From assembly GCF_008704715.1 (NCBI RefSeq), contig NZ_CP023689.1, forward strand, positions 3,782,001 through 3,846,000: a stretch of 64,000 nt of DNA. Reading direction: 5' to 3'. Under the pieces are notes generated by a model. The model searched no databases, was not told the origin of the DNA, and saw only the letters and a list, made by a program, of their open reading frames with translations. This DNA comes from Streptomyces chartreusis (GTDB lineage Bacteria > Actinomycetota > Actinomycetes > Streptomycetales > Streptomycetaceae). Made by a program: the position numbers and the translations under genes. Below, in pieces: positions 16,986-25,443 of this stretch (position 1 is its first letter; each line of letters opens with the position of its first letter).

Positions 16986-17846
16986 TCACGCCGGCCGCAG
17001 GTGCACGATGCCTCCCGCCCCCACCGGCTCCTGCACGCCCTCCTCCGTCGCCAGCACGAGCCGTCCGTCGCCGTCGATGGCGACCGCCTCCCCGGTGATC
17101 GCCCGATCGCCCGGCAGCTCGGCCCGCACCGTCTTCCCCAGCGTCGCGCACCCTGCCGCATACGTCTCCTGGAGCCCGCTGACCAACGGGTCCCCCACGG
17201 CTGCCCGCCAACGCCCGTACCAGTCCTCCAGGGACCGCAGCATGCCCCGCAGCAGCGGATCCCGGTCCGTGCTGGCCGCGCCGGCCAGCACGAGGGAGGC
17301 CGCCTGGGGCACCGGGAGCTCGTCCGCGCGCAGGGTGACGTTGATGCCGACGCCGATCACCACGCCGGCCTCCCCGGCCCGCTCGGCCAGGATCCCGCCG
17401 GTCTTGCGTTCCTCGCCGCCGACGGTCACCAGCACGTCGTTCGGCCACTTGAGTGCCGTGTCGACGCCGGCCGCCCGGGACAGCCCGGTCGCGACGGCGA
17501 CCCCGGTGAGCAGGGGCAGCCATCCCCAGCGGGTCACCGGCACCTCGGAGGGGTTCAGCAGCACGGAGAAGAACAGCCCGGAGCGGGGCGGTGCCGTCCA
17601 GTTGCGGTCCAGGCGGCCCCGGCCCGCGGTCTGCTCCTCGGCGACCAGGACGGTGCCCTCCTCCGCCTTGCCCGCGGTCGCCAGGTCCACCAGGTCGGTG
17701 TTGGTGGAGCCGGTGCGCTCCACCACCTCCACCCGGCGCCACAGGCCGCCCTCCCGCACGAGCCCCCGCCGCAGGGCGGCGATGTTGAGCGGTGGCCGTT
17801 CCAGATCCGACCAACGGCTGTCGTCTGATGCATCTCGCGGCGTCAT
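16986..17846 (-). CDS. birA: Biotin--[acetyl-CoA carboxylase] ligase
   Basis: Joins biotin to the Lys of biotin carrier domains, here presumably AccA2 encoded 5 kb away. The 286-residue protein has RTGSTNTDL, the biotinyl-AMP loop EEQTAGRGRLDRNW, LKWPNDVLV and GVVIGVGINVTL, then a short SH3-like C-terminal domain. It lacks an N-terminal helix-turn-helix, so it is a ligase without BirA repressor function. The ATG at 17846 begins MTPRDASDDSRW; the longer upstream frame looks non-coding. It is divergent from pccB across 110 bases, a shared control region for carboxylase assembly. Confidence 0.95.
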   Translation of the reverse strand: MTPRDASDDSRWSDLERPPLNIAALRRGLVREGGLWRRVEVVERTGSTNTDLVDLATAGKAEEGTVLVAEEQTAGRGRLDRNWTAPPRSGLFFSVLLNPSEVPVTRWGWLPLLTGVAVATGLSRAAGVDTALKWPNDVLVTVGGEERKTGGILAERAGEAGVVIGVGINVTLRADELPVPQAASLVLAGAASTDRDPLLRGMLRSLEDWYGRWRAAVGDPLVSGLQETYAAGCATLGKTVRAELPGDRAITGEAVAIDGDGRLVLATEEGVQEPVGAGGIVHLRPA

Positions 17847-17956
17847 GCAACCCACCCTAGGTGTGGTAAACGCCGCACTGCCGATTGGTAGGCACCCCAC
17901 TACTCTACGGATGAGTAACCGTCCCCCCTTTTGAGCAGGCAGGGAGCCACATCCCG

Positions 17957-19588
17957 ATGTCCGAGCCGGAAGAGCGTCACGAGATCCAAGGGACCCCTGG
18001 GATCGACATCCACACCACCGCGGGCAAGCTCGCGGATCTCCAGCGCCGTATCGAGGAAGCGACGCACGCCGGCTCCGCACGCGCCGTCGAAAAGCAGCAC
18101 GCCAAAGGCAAGTTGACGGCCCGTGAGCGAGTCGAGCTCCTCCTCGACGAGGGCTCCTTCGTCGAGCTCGACGAGTTCGCGCGGCACCGCTCCACCAACT
18201 TCGGCCTGGAGAAGAACCGTCCCTACGGCGACGGTGTCGTCACCGGGTACGGCACCGTCGACGGCCGTCCGGTGGCCGTCTTCTCCCAGGACTTCACCGT
18301 CTTCGGCGGTGCGCTGGGCGAGGTCTACGGCCAGAAGATCGTCAAGGTGATGGACTTCGCGCTGAAGACCGGCTGCCCGGTCATCGGCATCAACGACTCC
18401 GGCGGCGCCCGCATCCAGGAAGGCGTGGCCTCCCTCGGCGCCTACGGCGAGATCTTCCGCCGCAACACCCACGCCTCCGGCGTCATCCCGCAGATCAGCC
18501 TGGTCGTCGGCCCCTGCGCGGGCGGCGCGGTCTACTCCCCCGCCATCACCGACTTCACGGTCATGGTCGACCAGACCTCGCACATGTTCATCACCGGCCC
18601 GGACGTCATCAAGACGGTCACCGGCGAGGACGTCGGCTTCGAGGAGCTGGGCGGCGCCCGCACCCACAACTCGACGTCCGGTGTGGCACATCACATGGCC
18701 GGGGACGAGAAGGACGCCATCGAGTACGTCAAGCAGCTGCTGTCGTACCTGCCGTCCAACAACCTCTCCGAGCCCCCGGTGTTCGAGGAGGAGGCGGACC
18801 TCGCCCTCACCGACGAGGACCGCGAGCTGGACACGATCGTGCCGGACAGCGCGAACCAGCCGTACGACATGCACGCGGTGATCGAACACATCCTGGACGA
18901 CGCCGAGTTCTTCGAGACGCAGCCGCTGTTCGCGCCGAACATCATCACCGGCTTCGGCCGGGTCGAGGGGCGCCCCGTCGGCATCGTCGCCAACCAGCCG
19001 ATGCAGTTCGCCGGCTGCCTGGACATCGACGCCTCCGAGAAGGCCGCGCGCTTCGTGCGCACCTGCGACGCCTTCAACGTCCCGGTCCTCACCTTCGTCG
19101 ACGTCCCCGGCTTCCTGCCGGGTGTCGACCAGGAGCACACCGGCATCATCCGCCGCGGCGCCAAGCTGATCTACGCCTACGCCGAGGCCACGGTCCCGCT
19201 GATCACGATCATCACGCGCAAGGCCTTCGGCGGTGCCTACGACGTCATGGGCTCCAAGCACCTGGGCGCCGACATCAACCTCGCCTGGCCCACCGCCCAG
19301 ATCGCCGTCATGGGCGCCCAGGGCGCGGTCAACATCCTGCACCGGCGCACCCTTGCGGAGGCCGAGGCGAGCGGTGAGAACCCCGAAAACGCCGAGGCGG
19401 TGCGCGCGCGGCTGATCCAGGAGTACGAGGACGCCCTCCTCAACCCCTACGTCGCGGCCGAGCGGGGCTACATCGACGCGGTGATCATGCCGTCCGAGAC
19501 CCGCCGCCATGTCGTGCGCGGCCTGCGTCAGCTGCGCACCAAGCGGGCATCCCTGCCTCCGAAGAAGCACGGCAACATCCCCCTCTAG
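17957..19588 (+). CDS. pccB: Propionyl-CoA carboxylase carboxyltransferase (beta) subunit
   Basis: Transfers the carboxyl group from carboxybiotin to propionyl-CoA to give methylmalonyl-CoA, a polyketide and fatty-acid extender. It is 543 residues, near the 530 of S. coelicolor PccB. N- and C-terminal crotonase-like halves carry GINDSGGARIQEGV, GPCAGGAVYSPA and, in the second half, TFVDVPGFLPG and FGGAYDVMGSKHLGAD. The Asp in AYDVM (about 429) matches the Asp422 known to favour propionyl-CoA in S. coelicolor PccB. The start ATG lies after CAGGGAG. pccE follows by 17 bases; AccA2 would supply the alpha subunit. Confidence 0.96.
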   Translation: MSEPEERHEIQGTPGIDIHTTAGKLADLQRRIEEATHAGSARAVEKQHAKGKLTARERVELLLDEGSFVELDEFARHRSTNFGLEKNRPYGDGVVTGYGTVDGRPVAVFSQDFTVFGGALGEVYGQKIVKVMDFALKTGCPVIGINDSGGARIQEGVASLGAYGEIFRRNTHASGVIPQISLVVGPCAGGAVYSPAITDFTVMVDQTSHMFITGPDVIKTVTGEDVGFEELGGARTHNSTSGVAHHMAGDEKDAIEYVKQLLSYLPSNNLSEPPVFEEEADLALTDEDRELDTIVPDSANQPYDMHAVIEHILDDAEFFETQPLFAPNIITGFGRVEGRPVGIVANQPMQFAGCLDIDASEKAARFVRTCDAFNVPVLTFVDVPGFLPGVDQEHTGIIRRGAKLIYAYAEATVPLITIITRKAFGGAYDVMGSKHLGADINLAWPTAQIAVMGAQGAVNILHRRTLAEAEASGENPENAEAVRARLIQEYEDALLNPYVAAERGYIDAVIMPSETRRHVVRGLRQLRTKRASLPPKKHGNIPL

Positions 19589-19605
19589 GCCTGCTGGGAG
19601 CCGCC

Positions 19606-19815
19606 ATGAACATCAAGGTCCTACGGGGCAACCCGACGCCGGAGGAGCTGGCCGCCGCACTGGCGGTGGTCCGCGCCCGCGCCGCGGCGGAAGCAGCGAT
19701 CCCGCCCGGCGCACCCAAGCCGCGGGACGGGTGGTCGGACCCGTCCCGCATCGCCCGCCGGCGACTGCCGCAGCCGGGCCCGGCGACGTGGGCACGTACG
19801 TACTGGCCCGGTTAG
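19606..19815 (+). CDS. pccE: Acyl-CoA carboxylase epsilon subunit
   Basis: A 69-residue protein starting MNIKVLRGNPTPEELAAALA, the typical start of the small epsilon subunits (AccE/PccE) that stabilise and activate actinobacterial acyl-CoA carboxylases by bridging alpha and beta subunits. The tail ends WSDPSRIARRRLPQPGPATW, the usual WxxxxR-type end of the family. It lies 17 bases after pccB and is surely co-transcribed. Its TAG overlaps the stop of the convergent SGNH hydrolase. Confidence 0.93.
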   Translation: MNIKVLRGNPTPEELAAALAVVRARAAAEAAIPPGAPKPRDGWSDPSRIARRRLPQPGPATWARTYWPG

Positions 19816-20942
19816 AGAGCGATCGCCAGAACTTCGGCCATCACCTCGTACCCCGCGTCGTTGGGGTGCAGATGATCGCCGAAGTCGTAAGCCGGGCGCA
19901 GCCGGTCCGGGTCCTCCGGATCGGCCAGCGCCCGGTTCAGGTCCACCACCGCGTCGTACTCCCCCGCGCACCGGATCCACTCGTTGAGCTCGTGGCTCAC
20001 CTTGGCCGCGTGCTCGCCCCAGTGGTCCGAGCCCCCGAAGGGCAGCAGCGTGCCGCCGATCACCCGCAGCCCGGCCGCCCTGCCCTGCCGCAGCAGCTCC
20101 CGGTGCCCGGCGATCAGCTCCGCCGCCTCCACCACCGGCGCCGGTTTGTACGTCGGCTGCTCGTCCGTCTCGCTGAAGCCGATGTCGTTCAGCCCGAGCA
20201 GCACGACCAGCGTGTCCACCCCGGGCAGTCCGAGGACGTCCCGGCGCAGCCGCCGGACGCCTCCGTCGCCGTACCAGGCCGAGTCGTTGAGCAGCAGGTT
20301 CCCGCCGATGCCGGCGTTGAGGACGGGCCGCCCCGTGCGCTTCGCGAGCGCGTCGGACCAGCGCCGGTCCGCGCCGACCGTGGAGCCGAACCCGTCCGTG
20401 ATCGAGTCGCCGAGGAGCGCGACGCCGTCCGTGCGGCCGGCGTCGGTCTCCACCGCCGACAGGAAGTACCAGGACTCGCTCACGGCGTCGAAGCCCTCGC
20501 CGCCGGACGCCTGCGACAGGTCGCCCTCGCCCCGGTGACCGGACGCGAATGCCTGTGCGTGGAAGGTCGCGGGCCCGGTGGCGGCGTCGAAGTACAGCGT
20601 GACGGCCACCGACTCCCCGGCGGCGACGGCGAGTCGTACGGCGTCGCTGACGACCTCGCCCCGCGCCGGTATCGCGACCCCCGCGGCGCCCCCGAAGGTG
20701 AGCGGTGTCAGCGACCCCGGCCGCACCGCCGCCCCTTCGCCCGCGCGCCCCACGCTCGCGCCCGCGACGCGGACCGGCGATTCGCCGTACGCGTTGGACA
20801 GCCGTACCCGCAGCAGGCCGCCGCCCGCCGACAGCCGGACGACCTGCCGCAGCGACTGGCGCCAGAAGCCCTCGCGCGACCAGTTGGGCGTGAAGCCCTC
20901 GCTGGGGCGCTGAGGTGACGCGGTCCAGGAAGCGGTGAACAT
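19812..20942 (-). CDS. SGNH/GDSL hydrolase family esterase
   Basis: A 376-residue hydrolase. An N-terminal beta-sandwich (about 1-165, starting FTASWTASPQRPSEGF) precedes an SGNH domain: block I ALLGDSITDGFGS (Ser), block II Gly in NAGIGGNLLL, block III LLGLNDIGF (Asn) and block V DHLHPNDAGYE (Asp/His). All catalytic positions are present. It probably de-esterifies sugars or lipids. No signal peptide is apparent, which is odd for this domain pair (relatives are often secreted). The ATG at 20942 has GGAGG 7 bases upstream. It converges on pccE with overlapping stops. Confidence 0.9.
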   Translation of the reverse strand: MFTASWTASPQRPSEGFTPNWSREGFWRQSLRQVVRLSAGGGLLRVRLSNAYGESPVRVAGASVGRAGEGAAVRPGSLTPLTFGGAAGVAIPARGEVVSDAVRLAVAAGESVAVTLYFDAATGPATFHAQAFASGHRGEGDLSQASGGEGFDAVSESWYFLSAVETDAGRTDGVALLGDSITDGFGSTVGADRRWSDALAKRTGRPVLNAGIGGNLLLNDSAWYGDGGVRRLRRDVLGLPGVDTLVVLLGLNDIGFSETDEQPTYKPAPVVEAAELIAGHRELLRQGRAAGLRVIGGTLLPFGGSDHWGEHAAKVSHELNEWIRCAGEYDAVVDLNRALADPEDPDRLRPAYDFGDHLHPNDAGYEVMAEVLAIAL

Positions 20943-21010
20943 GACACATCCTCCAAACGGAACTGAAGTCCCTTTAGCTAATGGAACCGTAGCACCGTTT
21001 ATGGAGAAGT

Positions 21011-21026
21011 TGAGTATGCGTACTCA
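21011..21026. promoter_or_regulatory. Possible operator (imperfect palindrome)
   Basis: TGAGTA-TGCG-TACTCA, two 6-base arms around a 4-base centre. It lies in the 111-base, relatively AT-rich gap between the SGNH hydrolase and the small membrane ORF. No regulator is assigned. Confidence 0.4.
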
Positions 21027-21053
21027 GGCGCCGCCCCGGATCCCCGACCGACG

Positions 21054-21191
21054 ATGGAAGGCATGCTGTGGTCCGACCCCGAGAACGAGCCGCCCAAAGA
21101 ACTGCGCGACATGCAGGAGATGTTGCGGCGGCTGGGCGTTCTCATGGCGCTGGCCATGGTCCTCACGATGATCGTGCTCGGACTGAGGTGA
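21054..21191 (+). CDS. Small membrane protein, 45 residues
   Basis: A short reading frame, MEGMLWSDPENEPPKELRDM then an amphipathic stretch and a hydrophobic helix (LGVLMALAMVLTMIVLGL). It would be a single-pass membrane protein with a short acidic cytoplasmic head. Codon third positions are G/C-biased as in neighbouring genes. It ends 31 bases before maf. An ATG at 21063 is an alternative start. It is too short to classify by motif; gene status is inferred from coding bias, position and the membrane helix. Confidence 0.6.
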   Translation: MEGMLWSDPENEPPKELRDMQEMLRRLGVLMALAMVLTMIVLGLR

Positions 21192-21222
21192 GACCGGCCG
21201 GGCCCGCCGATACGCTGACGGC

Positions 21223-21843
21223 ATGACTGATCAGCCCCGCCGCCGGCTCGTCCTCGCCTCCCAGTCCCCCGCCCGCCTCAATCTGCTCCGGCAGGCGGGG
21301 CTCGCCCCCGAGGTCATCGTGAGCGGCGTCGACGAGGACGCCGTGAGCGCACCCACCCCCGCCGAGCTGGCGCTGGCCCTGGCCGAGGCGAAGGCCTCCG
21401 TCGTCGCCGCGCGGCCCGAGGTCAAGGGCGCCATCGTGATCGGCTGCGACTCGGTCCTCGACCTGGACGGCGAGGCCCTGGGCAAGCCGGCCGACGCCGA
21501 GGAGGCCACGGCCCGCTGGAAGTCGATGCGCGGGCGGGCCGGCACGCTCCAGACCGGCCACTGCGTCTACGACACGCTCAGCGGCCGGTACACCTCCGCG
21601 ACGGCCTCCACGGTCGTCCGCTTCGGCGAGCCGACGGACGAGGAGATCGCCGCGTACGTCGCCTCCGGCGAACCCCTCTACGTCGCCGGGGCGTTCACCC
21701 TGGACGGCCGTTCGGCCCCGTTCATCGACGGCATCGACGGCGACCACGGCAATGTGATCGGCATCAGCCTGCCGCTGGTGCGGCGGCTGCTGGCCCAACT
21801 GGGCATCGGCATCACGGAGTTGTGGGAGCCGGCGGAGGGGTGA
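21223..21843 (+). CDS. maf: Maf-like nucleoside triphosphate pyrophosphatase
   Basis: Hydrolyses non-canonical or modified nucleoside triphosphates (family activity on dTTP, UTP or m7GTP) to the monophosphate, in the cytoplasm. The 206-residue protein has the family start RRLVLASQSPARLNLLRQAG, the GCDSVLDLDGEALGKP segment, the TGHCVYD strand and the ending GDHGNVIGISLPLVRRLL. The start is ATG at 21223. Its last 32 bases overlap, on the other strand, the convergent membrane protein gene. Which nucleotide it prefers cannot be told. Confidence 0.94.
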   Translation: MTDQPRRRLVLASQSPARLNLLRQAGLAPEVIVSGVDEDAVSAPTPAELALALAEAKASVVAARPEVKGAIVIGCDSVLDLDGEALGKPADAEEATARWKSMRGRAGTLQTGHCVYDTLSGRYTSATASTVVRFGEPTDEEIAAYVASGEPLYVAGAFTLDGRSAPFIDGIDGDHGNVIGISLPLVRRLLAQLGIGITELWEPAEG

Positions 21844-22342
21844 CGGGCGAGCCGCCGGCCGGGGAGCTCCCCGCCGGGGAACCGTCGACCGGGGAGCCGT
21901 CGCCGCCCTTGCCTCCGTCGGGCGCGGCGTCGGCGGGGCGTCCGGGCGCGCTCTGGCCGTCGTAGGTCATCAGCAGCAGCACGATGAGGCCGAGCACGAC
22001 GATCATGAACACGAACGCCGTCCAGCCCACCAGCCCCCAGGCGAACGCGCCCAACAGGCCGTGCACCACGGCCGCGCTGATCAGCAGGATCCGCCCGAGG
22101 CCGGCCGGCGCGCGGTCGCGCAGGGCGACCAGCAGCGCGACCAGACCGCACAGCGCGAAGTAGCCGCCGAAGACCAGGCCGCCGACCTTCGAGGACACCG
22201 ACATCACGTCAGGATCCAGACCCGCCAGGGACATGTCCTGCCGGTCCACGACGACGCCGAGGAACCAGTTCAGCGCGGCGATGCCGAACGCCTCCACGAA
22301 GAGCACGACTGCCACCAGCCACGCCACCGGCCTGCGCACCAC
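21812..22342 (-). CDS. Four-helix integral membrane protein, unknown function
   Basis: About 176 residues from GTG at 22342 (GTG 22339 is equally possible). Upstream in-frame codons to 22480 look non-coding and start with TTG without a ribosome site. Four transmembrane segments are visible: WLVAVVLFVEAFGIAALNWF, KVGGLVFGGYFALCGLVALL, LLISAAVVHGLLGAFAWGL and AFVFMIVVLGLIVLLLMTY. The C-terminal 40 residues are Gly/Pro/Ser-rich and overlap the end of maf in antisense. I do not recognise a function. The block is common beside accA2 in Streptomyces as I recall. Confidence 0.8.
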   Translation of the reverse strand: MVRRPVAWLVAVVLFVEAFGIAALNWFLGVVVDRQDMSLAGLDPDVMSVSSKVGGLVFGGYFALCGLVALLVALRDRAPAGLGRILLISAAVVHGLLGAFAWGLVGWTAFVFMIVVLGLIVLLLMTYDGQSAPGRPADAAPDGGKGGDGSPVDGSPAGSSPAGGSPVTPPPAPTTP

Positions 22343-22703
22343 CGGTCCCCACCCACTTCCGAGCCGTTCGGTTACCCCAAGTACGTTCGAGACATCGCGA
22401 ACGCTACTAACGGGTAAACCCCGGGACAAGGGTTCGGGAGATGGCAAAGATGCATTGGGCCATTCGTAGGGATTCCACAAAGAAACCGAGTGGCCCGCAG
22501 CACGTGATGACAGAGACCTTGACCACAGAGGAGAGCTAGGGTTTTCCGGGAGAGACCTGCGTACCGTGGCGCGACAAGGGATTTCGCAGGTCGGGCGAGC
22601 CTGGAATCACGCTCCGTGTGGGCAAGCTCACCACTGGGGACGGGTCGAAGTGTCGTGTCGGCAGTCCCTAAACTCGGCTTGTTTCAAGGAGGGAGCCTCA
22701 ATC
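22343..22703. other. 361-base intergenic region before accA2
   Basis: Divergent control region of the membrane protein and accA2. I see no credible ORF. TTGACC at 22519-22524 could be a -35 element, but no convincing -10 sits at the right spacing. The ribosome site of accA2 (AAGGAGGGAG) ends the region. Confidence 0.5.
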
Positions 22704-24476
22704 GTGCGCAAGGTGCTCATCGCCAACCGTGGCGAAATCGCTGTCCGCGTGGCCCGGGCCTGTCGGGATGCCGGGATCGCGAGCGTGGCCGTCTACGCGG
22801 ACCCGGACCGTGACGCTCTGCATGTCCGGGCCGCGGATGAGGCGTTCGCCCTGGGCGGTGACACCCCGGCCACCAGCTATCTGGACATCGGCAAGGTCCT
22901 GACCGCGGCCCGCGAGTCGGGTGCGGACGCGATCCATCCCGGCTACGGGTTCCTGTCGGAGAACGCCGACTTCGCCCAGGCCGTCCTGGACGCGGATCTG
23001 ATCTGGATCGGCCCGCCGCCGCAGGCGATCCGTGACCTCGGTGACAAGGTCGCCGCCCGTCACATCGCCCAGCGTGCCGGCGCCCCGCTGGTCGCCGGCA
23101 CCCCCGACCCGGTTGCGGGCGCCGACGAGGTCGTCGCGTTCGCCGAGACCCATGGTCTGCCGATCGCGATCAAGGCGGCCTTCGGTGGCGGCGGACGCGG
23201 TCTGAAGGTCGCCCGCACCCTGGACGAGGTGCCGGAGCTGTATGAGTCGGCGGTGCGGGAGGCGGTCGCCGCGTTCGGGCGCGGGGAATGCTTCGTCGAG
23301 CGCTACCTCGACAAGCCCCGGCATGTGGAGACGCAGTGCCTGGCCGACACCCACGGCAATGTCGTCGTGGTCTCCACGCGTGACTGCTCGCTGCAGCGCC
23401 GCCATCAGAAGCTCGTCGAGGAGGCGCCCGCGCCGTTCCTGTCCGAGGCGCAGGTCGCGGAGCTGTACTCGTCGTCGAAGGCGATCCTGAAGGAAGCCGG
23501 CTACGTCGGTGCCGGCACGGTGGAGTTCCTCGTCGGCGCGGACGGCACGATCTCCTTCCTGGAGGTCAACACCCGTCTCCAGGTCGAGCACCCGGTCACC
23601 GAGGAAGTCGCCGGGATCGATCTGGTGCGGGAGATGTTCCGCATCGCCGACGGCGAGGCCCTGGGCTACGACGACCCGCCGCTGCGCGGGCACTCCTTCG
23701 AGTTCCGCATCAACGGCGAGGACCCCGGCCGCGGCTTCCTGCCCGCCCCCGGCACCGTCACCGCCTTCGCCCCGCCGTCCGGCCCGGGCGTCCGCCTGGA
23801 CGCGGGCGTGGAGTCCGGCTCCGTCATCGGCCCCGCCTGGGACTCGCTCCTGGCGAAGCTGATCGTCACCGGCGCCACCCGCGAACAGGCCCTGCAGCGC
23901 GCTTCGCGGGCACTGGAGGAGTTCCAGGTCGAGGGCATGGCCACCGCCATCCCCTTCCACCGCGCGGTCGTCAAGGACCCGGCCTTCGCACCGGAACTGA
24001 CCGGCTCCACCGACCCGTTCACGGTCCACACCCGGTGGATCGAGACCGAGTTCGTCAACGACATCAAGCCCTTCGCCGCCCCCGCCGACACCGACGCGGA
24101 CGAGGACACCGGCCGCGAGACCGTCGTCGTCGAGGTCGGCGGCAAGCGCCTGGAAGTCTCCCTCCCGGCCTCGCTCGGCATGACCCTGGCCCGCACCGGC
24201 CTCGCCGCCGGCGCCAAGCCCAAGCGCCGCGCCGCCAAGAAGTCCGGCCCCGTCGCCTCCGGCGACACCCTCGCCTCCCCCATGCAGGGCACCATCGTCA
24301 AGGTCGCCGTCGAGGAAGGCCAGGAGGTCAAGGAAGGCGACCTGGTCGTCGTCCTGGAGGCCATGAAGATGGAACAGCCGCTCAACGCACACAGGTCCGG
24401 CACCATCAAGGGCCTGTCCGCCGAGGTCGGCGCGTCCCTCACTTCCGGTGCCGCGATCTGCGAAATCAAGGACTGA
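22704..24476 (+). CDS. accA2: Acyl-CoA carboxylase biotinylated alpha subunit (biotin carboxylase + carrier)
   Basis: Carboxylates biotin with ATP and bicarbonate and carries it to a carboxyltransferase such as PccB. From GTG 22704 (GGGAG 8 bases upstream) it is 590 residues, the length I know for S. coelicolor AccA2. The biotin carboxylase domain starts RKVLIANRGEIAVRVARACR, with the ATP-grasp Gly-rich loop KAAFGGGGRGLKV and HVETQCLADTHG, CSLQRRHQKLVEE and VNTRLQVEHPVTEEV. The carrier domain ends the protein, with biotinyl Lys in VLEAMKMEQPL. Its own terminator follows. S. coelicolor AccA2 serves both acetyl- and propionyl-CoA carboxylases. Confidence 0.96.
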   Translation: MRKVLIANRGEIAVRVARACRDAGIASVAVYADPDRDALHVRAADEAFALGGDTPATSYLDIGKVLTAARESGADAIHPGYGFLSENADFAQAVLDADLIWIGPPPQAIRDLGDKVAARHIAQRAGAPLVAGTPDPVAGADEVVAFAETHGLPIAIKAAFGGGGRGLKVARTLDEVPELYESAVREAVAAFGRGECFVERYLDKPRHVETQCLADTHGNVVVVSTRDCSLQRRHQKLVEEAPAPFLSEAQVAELYSSSKAILKEAGYVGAGTVEFLVGADGTISFLEVNTRLQVEHPVTEEVAGIDLVREMFRIADGEALGYDDPPLRGHSFEFRINGEDPGRGFLPAPGTVTAFAPPSGPGVRLDAGVESGSVIGPAWDSLLAKLIVTGATREQALQRASRALEEFQVEGMATAIPFHRAVVKDPAFAPELTGSTDPFTVHTRWIETEFVNDIKPFAAPADTDADEDTGRETVVVEVGGKRLEVSLPASLGMTLARTGLAAGAKPKRRAAKKSGPVASGDTLASPMQGTIVKVAVEEGQEVKEGDLVVVLEAMKMEQPLNAHRSGTIKGLSAEVGASLTSGAAICEIKD

Positions 24477-24490
24477 CGCATACGGCAGTC

Positions 24491-24533
24491 GAGGCGCCCG
24501 GCGGACTGGAACGGACAGTCCGCCGGGCGCCTC
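24491..24533 (+). terminator. Strong terminator after accA2
   Basis: Perfect 17-bp inverted repeat (24491-24507 with 24517-24533), 9-base loop, followed by GTTTTAT. It is the most canonical rho-independent terminator in the window. Confidence 0.92.
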
Positions 24534-24592
24534 GTTTTATGCTCGGTGGCATCGTGGAAGCACACCGGCGGGCGAGAGGGCAGGTGAGAGCG

Positions 24593-25321
24593 ATGGTGGG
24601 CGCGACTGCCGGCGAGACCGCGGGAAGCGGCAGCACGGCGGCACCGCCGACTCCGGCAAGCGCCATGCGGACCGACGCGGCACCGTCGGCCCCGGCAAGC
24701 TCCACGCGGGCACCGTCCGCCCCGGCAAGCTCCACGCGCACCGACGCGGCACCGCCGACCCCGGCACGCGCCATGCGCGCCGACGCCCGCCGCAACCACG
24801 AGCGTCTGCTGACCGAGGCCCGCTCCGCCTTCGCCGAGCACGGCACGGACGCGTCCCTGGAGGACGTGGCCCGGCGAGCGGGCGTGGGGATCGGCACCCT
24901 CTACCGTCACTTCCCCAACCGCGACGCCCTGTTGAGCGCGGTCTTCGAGGAGGCGGCCGGCGACCTGCTGGCCCGCTCCCGGGAACTCCTGCGCTCACCG
25001 GAGCCGTGCGCGGCTCTGGTGACCTGGCTGCGCGAGATGGTCACCCACGCGGGTGAATACCGCGGCCTGGCCCGCTCCCTGATGTCCGTCTCCGACGACG
25101 ACACCTCGGCCCTGGCCCGGTGCAGCGGCCCCATCAGACAGGCGGGCGGCGCACTGCTGTCACGGGCCCAGGAGGCCGGCACCGTCCGCCCGGACGTGGC
25201 CGTCACCGACCTGCTCCAGCTCACCCATGCGATCGCACTGGCGGCAGAGCAGACACCTGACGACCCGGACCTGGCGGACAGGTTGCTGCACCTGACGCTG
25301 CGGGGCCTGAAAGCCCCTTAG
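24593..25321 (+). CDS. TetR/AcrR-family transcriptional regulator with repetitive N-terminal extension
   Basis: A 242-residue DNA-binding protein. Helix-turn-helix at about residues 68-105: SLEDVARRAGVGIGTLYRHF. The C-terminal ligand domain is typical in length. The first 60 residues are unusual: an Ala/Pro/Ser/Thr-rich extension made of near-repeats of the type RTDAAPxxPAxxxR, encoded by tandem DNA repeats (about 24640-24785). ATG 24593 has GGTGAGAG upstream; a shorter start just before the domain (MRADARRNHERLL) is possible and would remove the extension. No divergent partner is adjacent, so the target is unknown. Confidence 0.88.
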   Translation: MVGATAGETAGSGSTAAPPTPASAMRTDAAPSAPASSTRAPSAPASSTRTDAAPPTPARAMRADARRNHERLLTEARSAFAEHGTDASLEDVARRAGVGIGTLYRHFPNRDALLSAVFEEAAGDLLARSRELLRSPEPCAALVTWLREMVTHAGEYRGLARSLMSVSDDDTSALARCSGPIRQAGGALLSRAQEAGTVRPDVAVTDLLQLTHAIALAAEQTPDDPDLADRLLHLTLRGLKAP

Positions 25322-25332
25322 GGCAACGCCCC

Positions 25333-25360
25333 GGGGGCGCGGGGAACGGCGCGACCAGCC
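25333..25360 (-). repeat. Short dispersed GC-rich repeat, inverted copy
   Basis: Reverse complement, less exact, of the repeat whose core is CGCGCAGTTCCCCGCGCCCC (one base differs in the AGTT part). It follows the TetR gene within 12 bases of its stop. Confidence 0.65.
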
Positions 25361-25370
25361 ACACCCGACC

Positions 25371-25405
25371 CGCACCCGCACCCGCACCCGCACCCGCACC
25401 CGCAC
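25371..25405. repeat. Hexanucleotide tandem repeat (CGCACC)n
   Basis: Five perfect CGCACC units plus a partial one, directly after the inverted dispersed repeat. It lies in the gap between TetR and the convergent DeoR gene. Copy number is likely to vary by slippage. Confidence 0.85.
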
Positions 25406-25443
25406 GTCAACGCGAAGCCCTACGGCGACCGGGCGAACCGGAC

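Noticed and set aside
25371..25405. Tandem hexamer array considered as CRISPR-like
   Set aside because: Units are contiguous 6-mers without spacers and no cas gene is near. It is a simple-sequence repeat.
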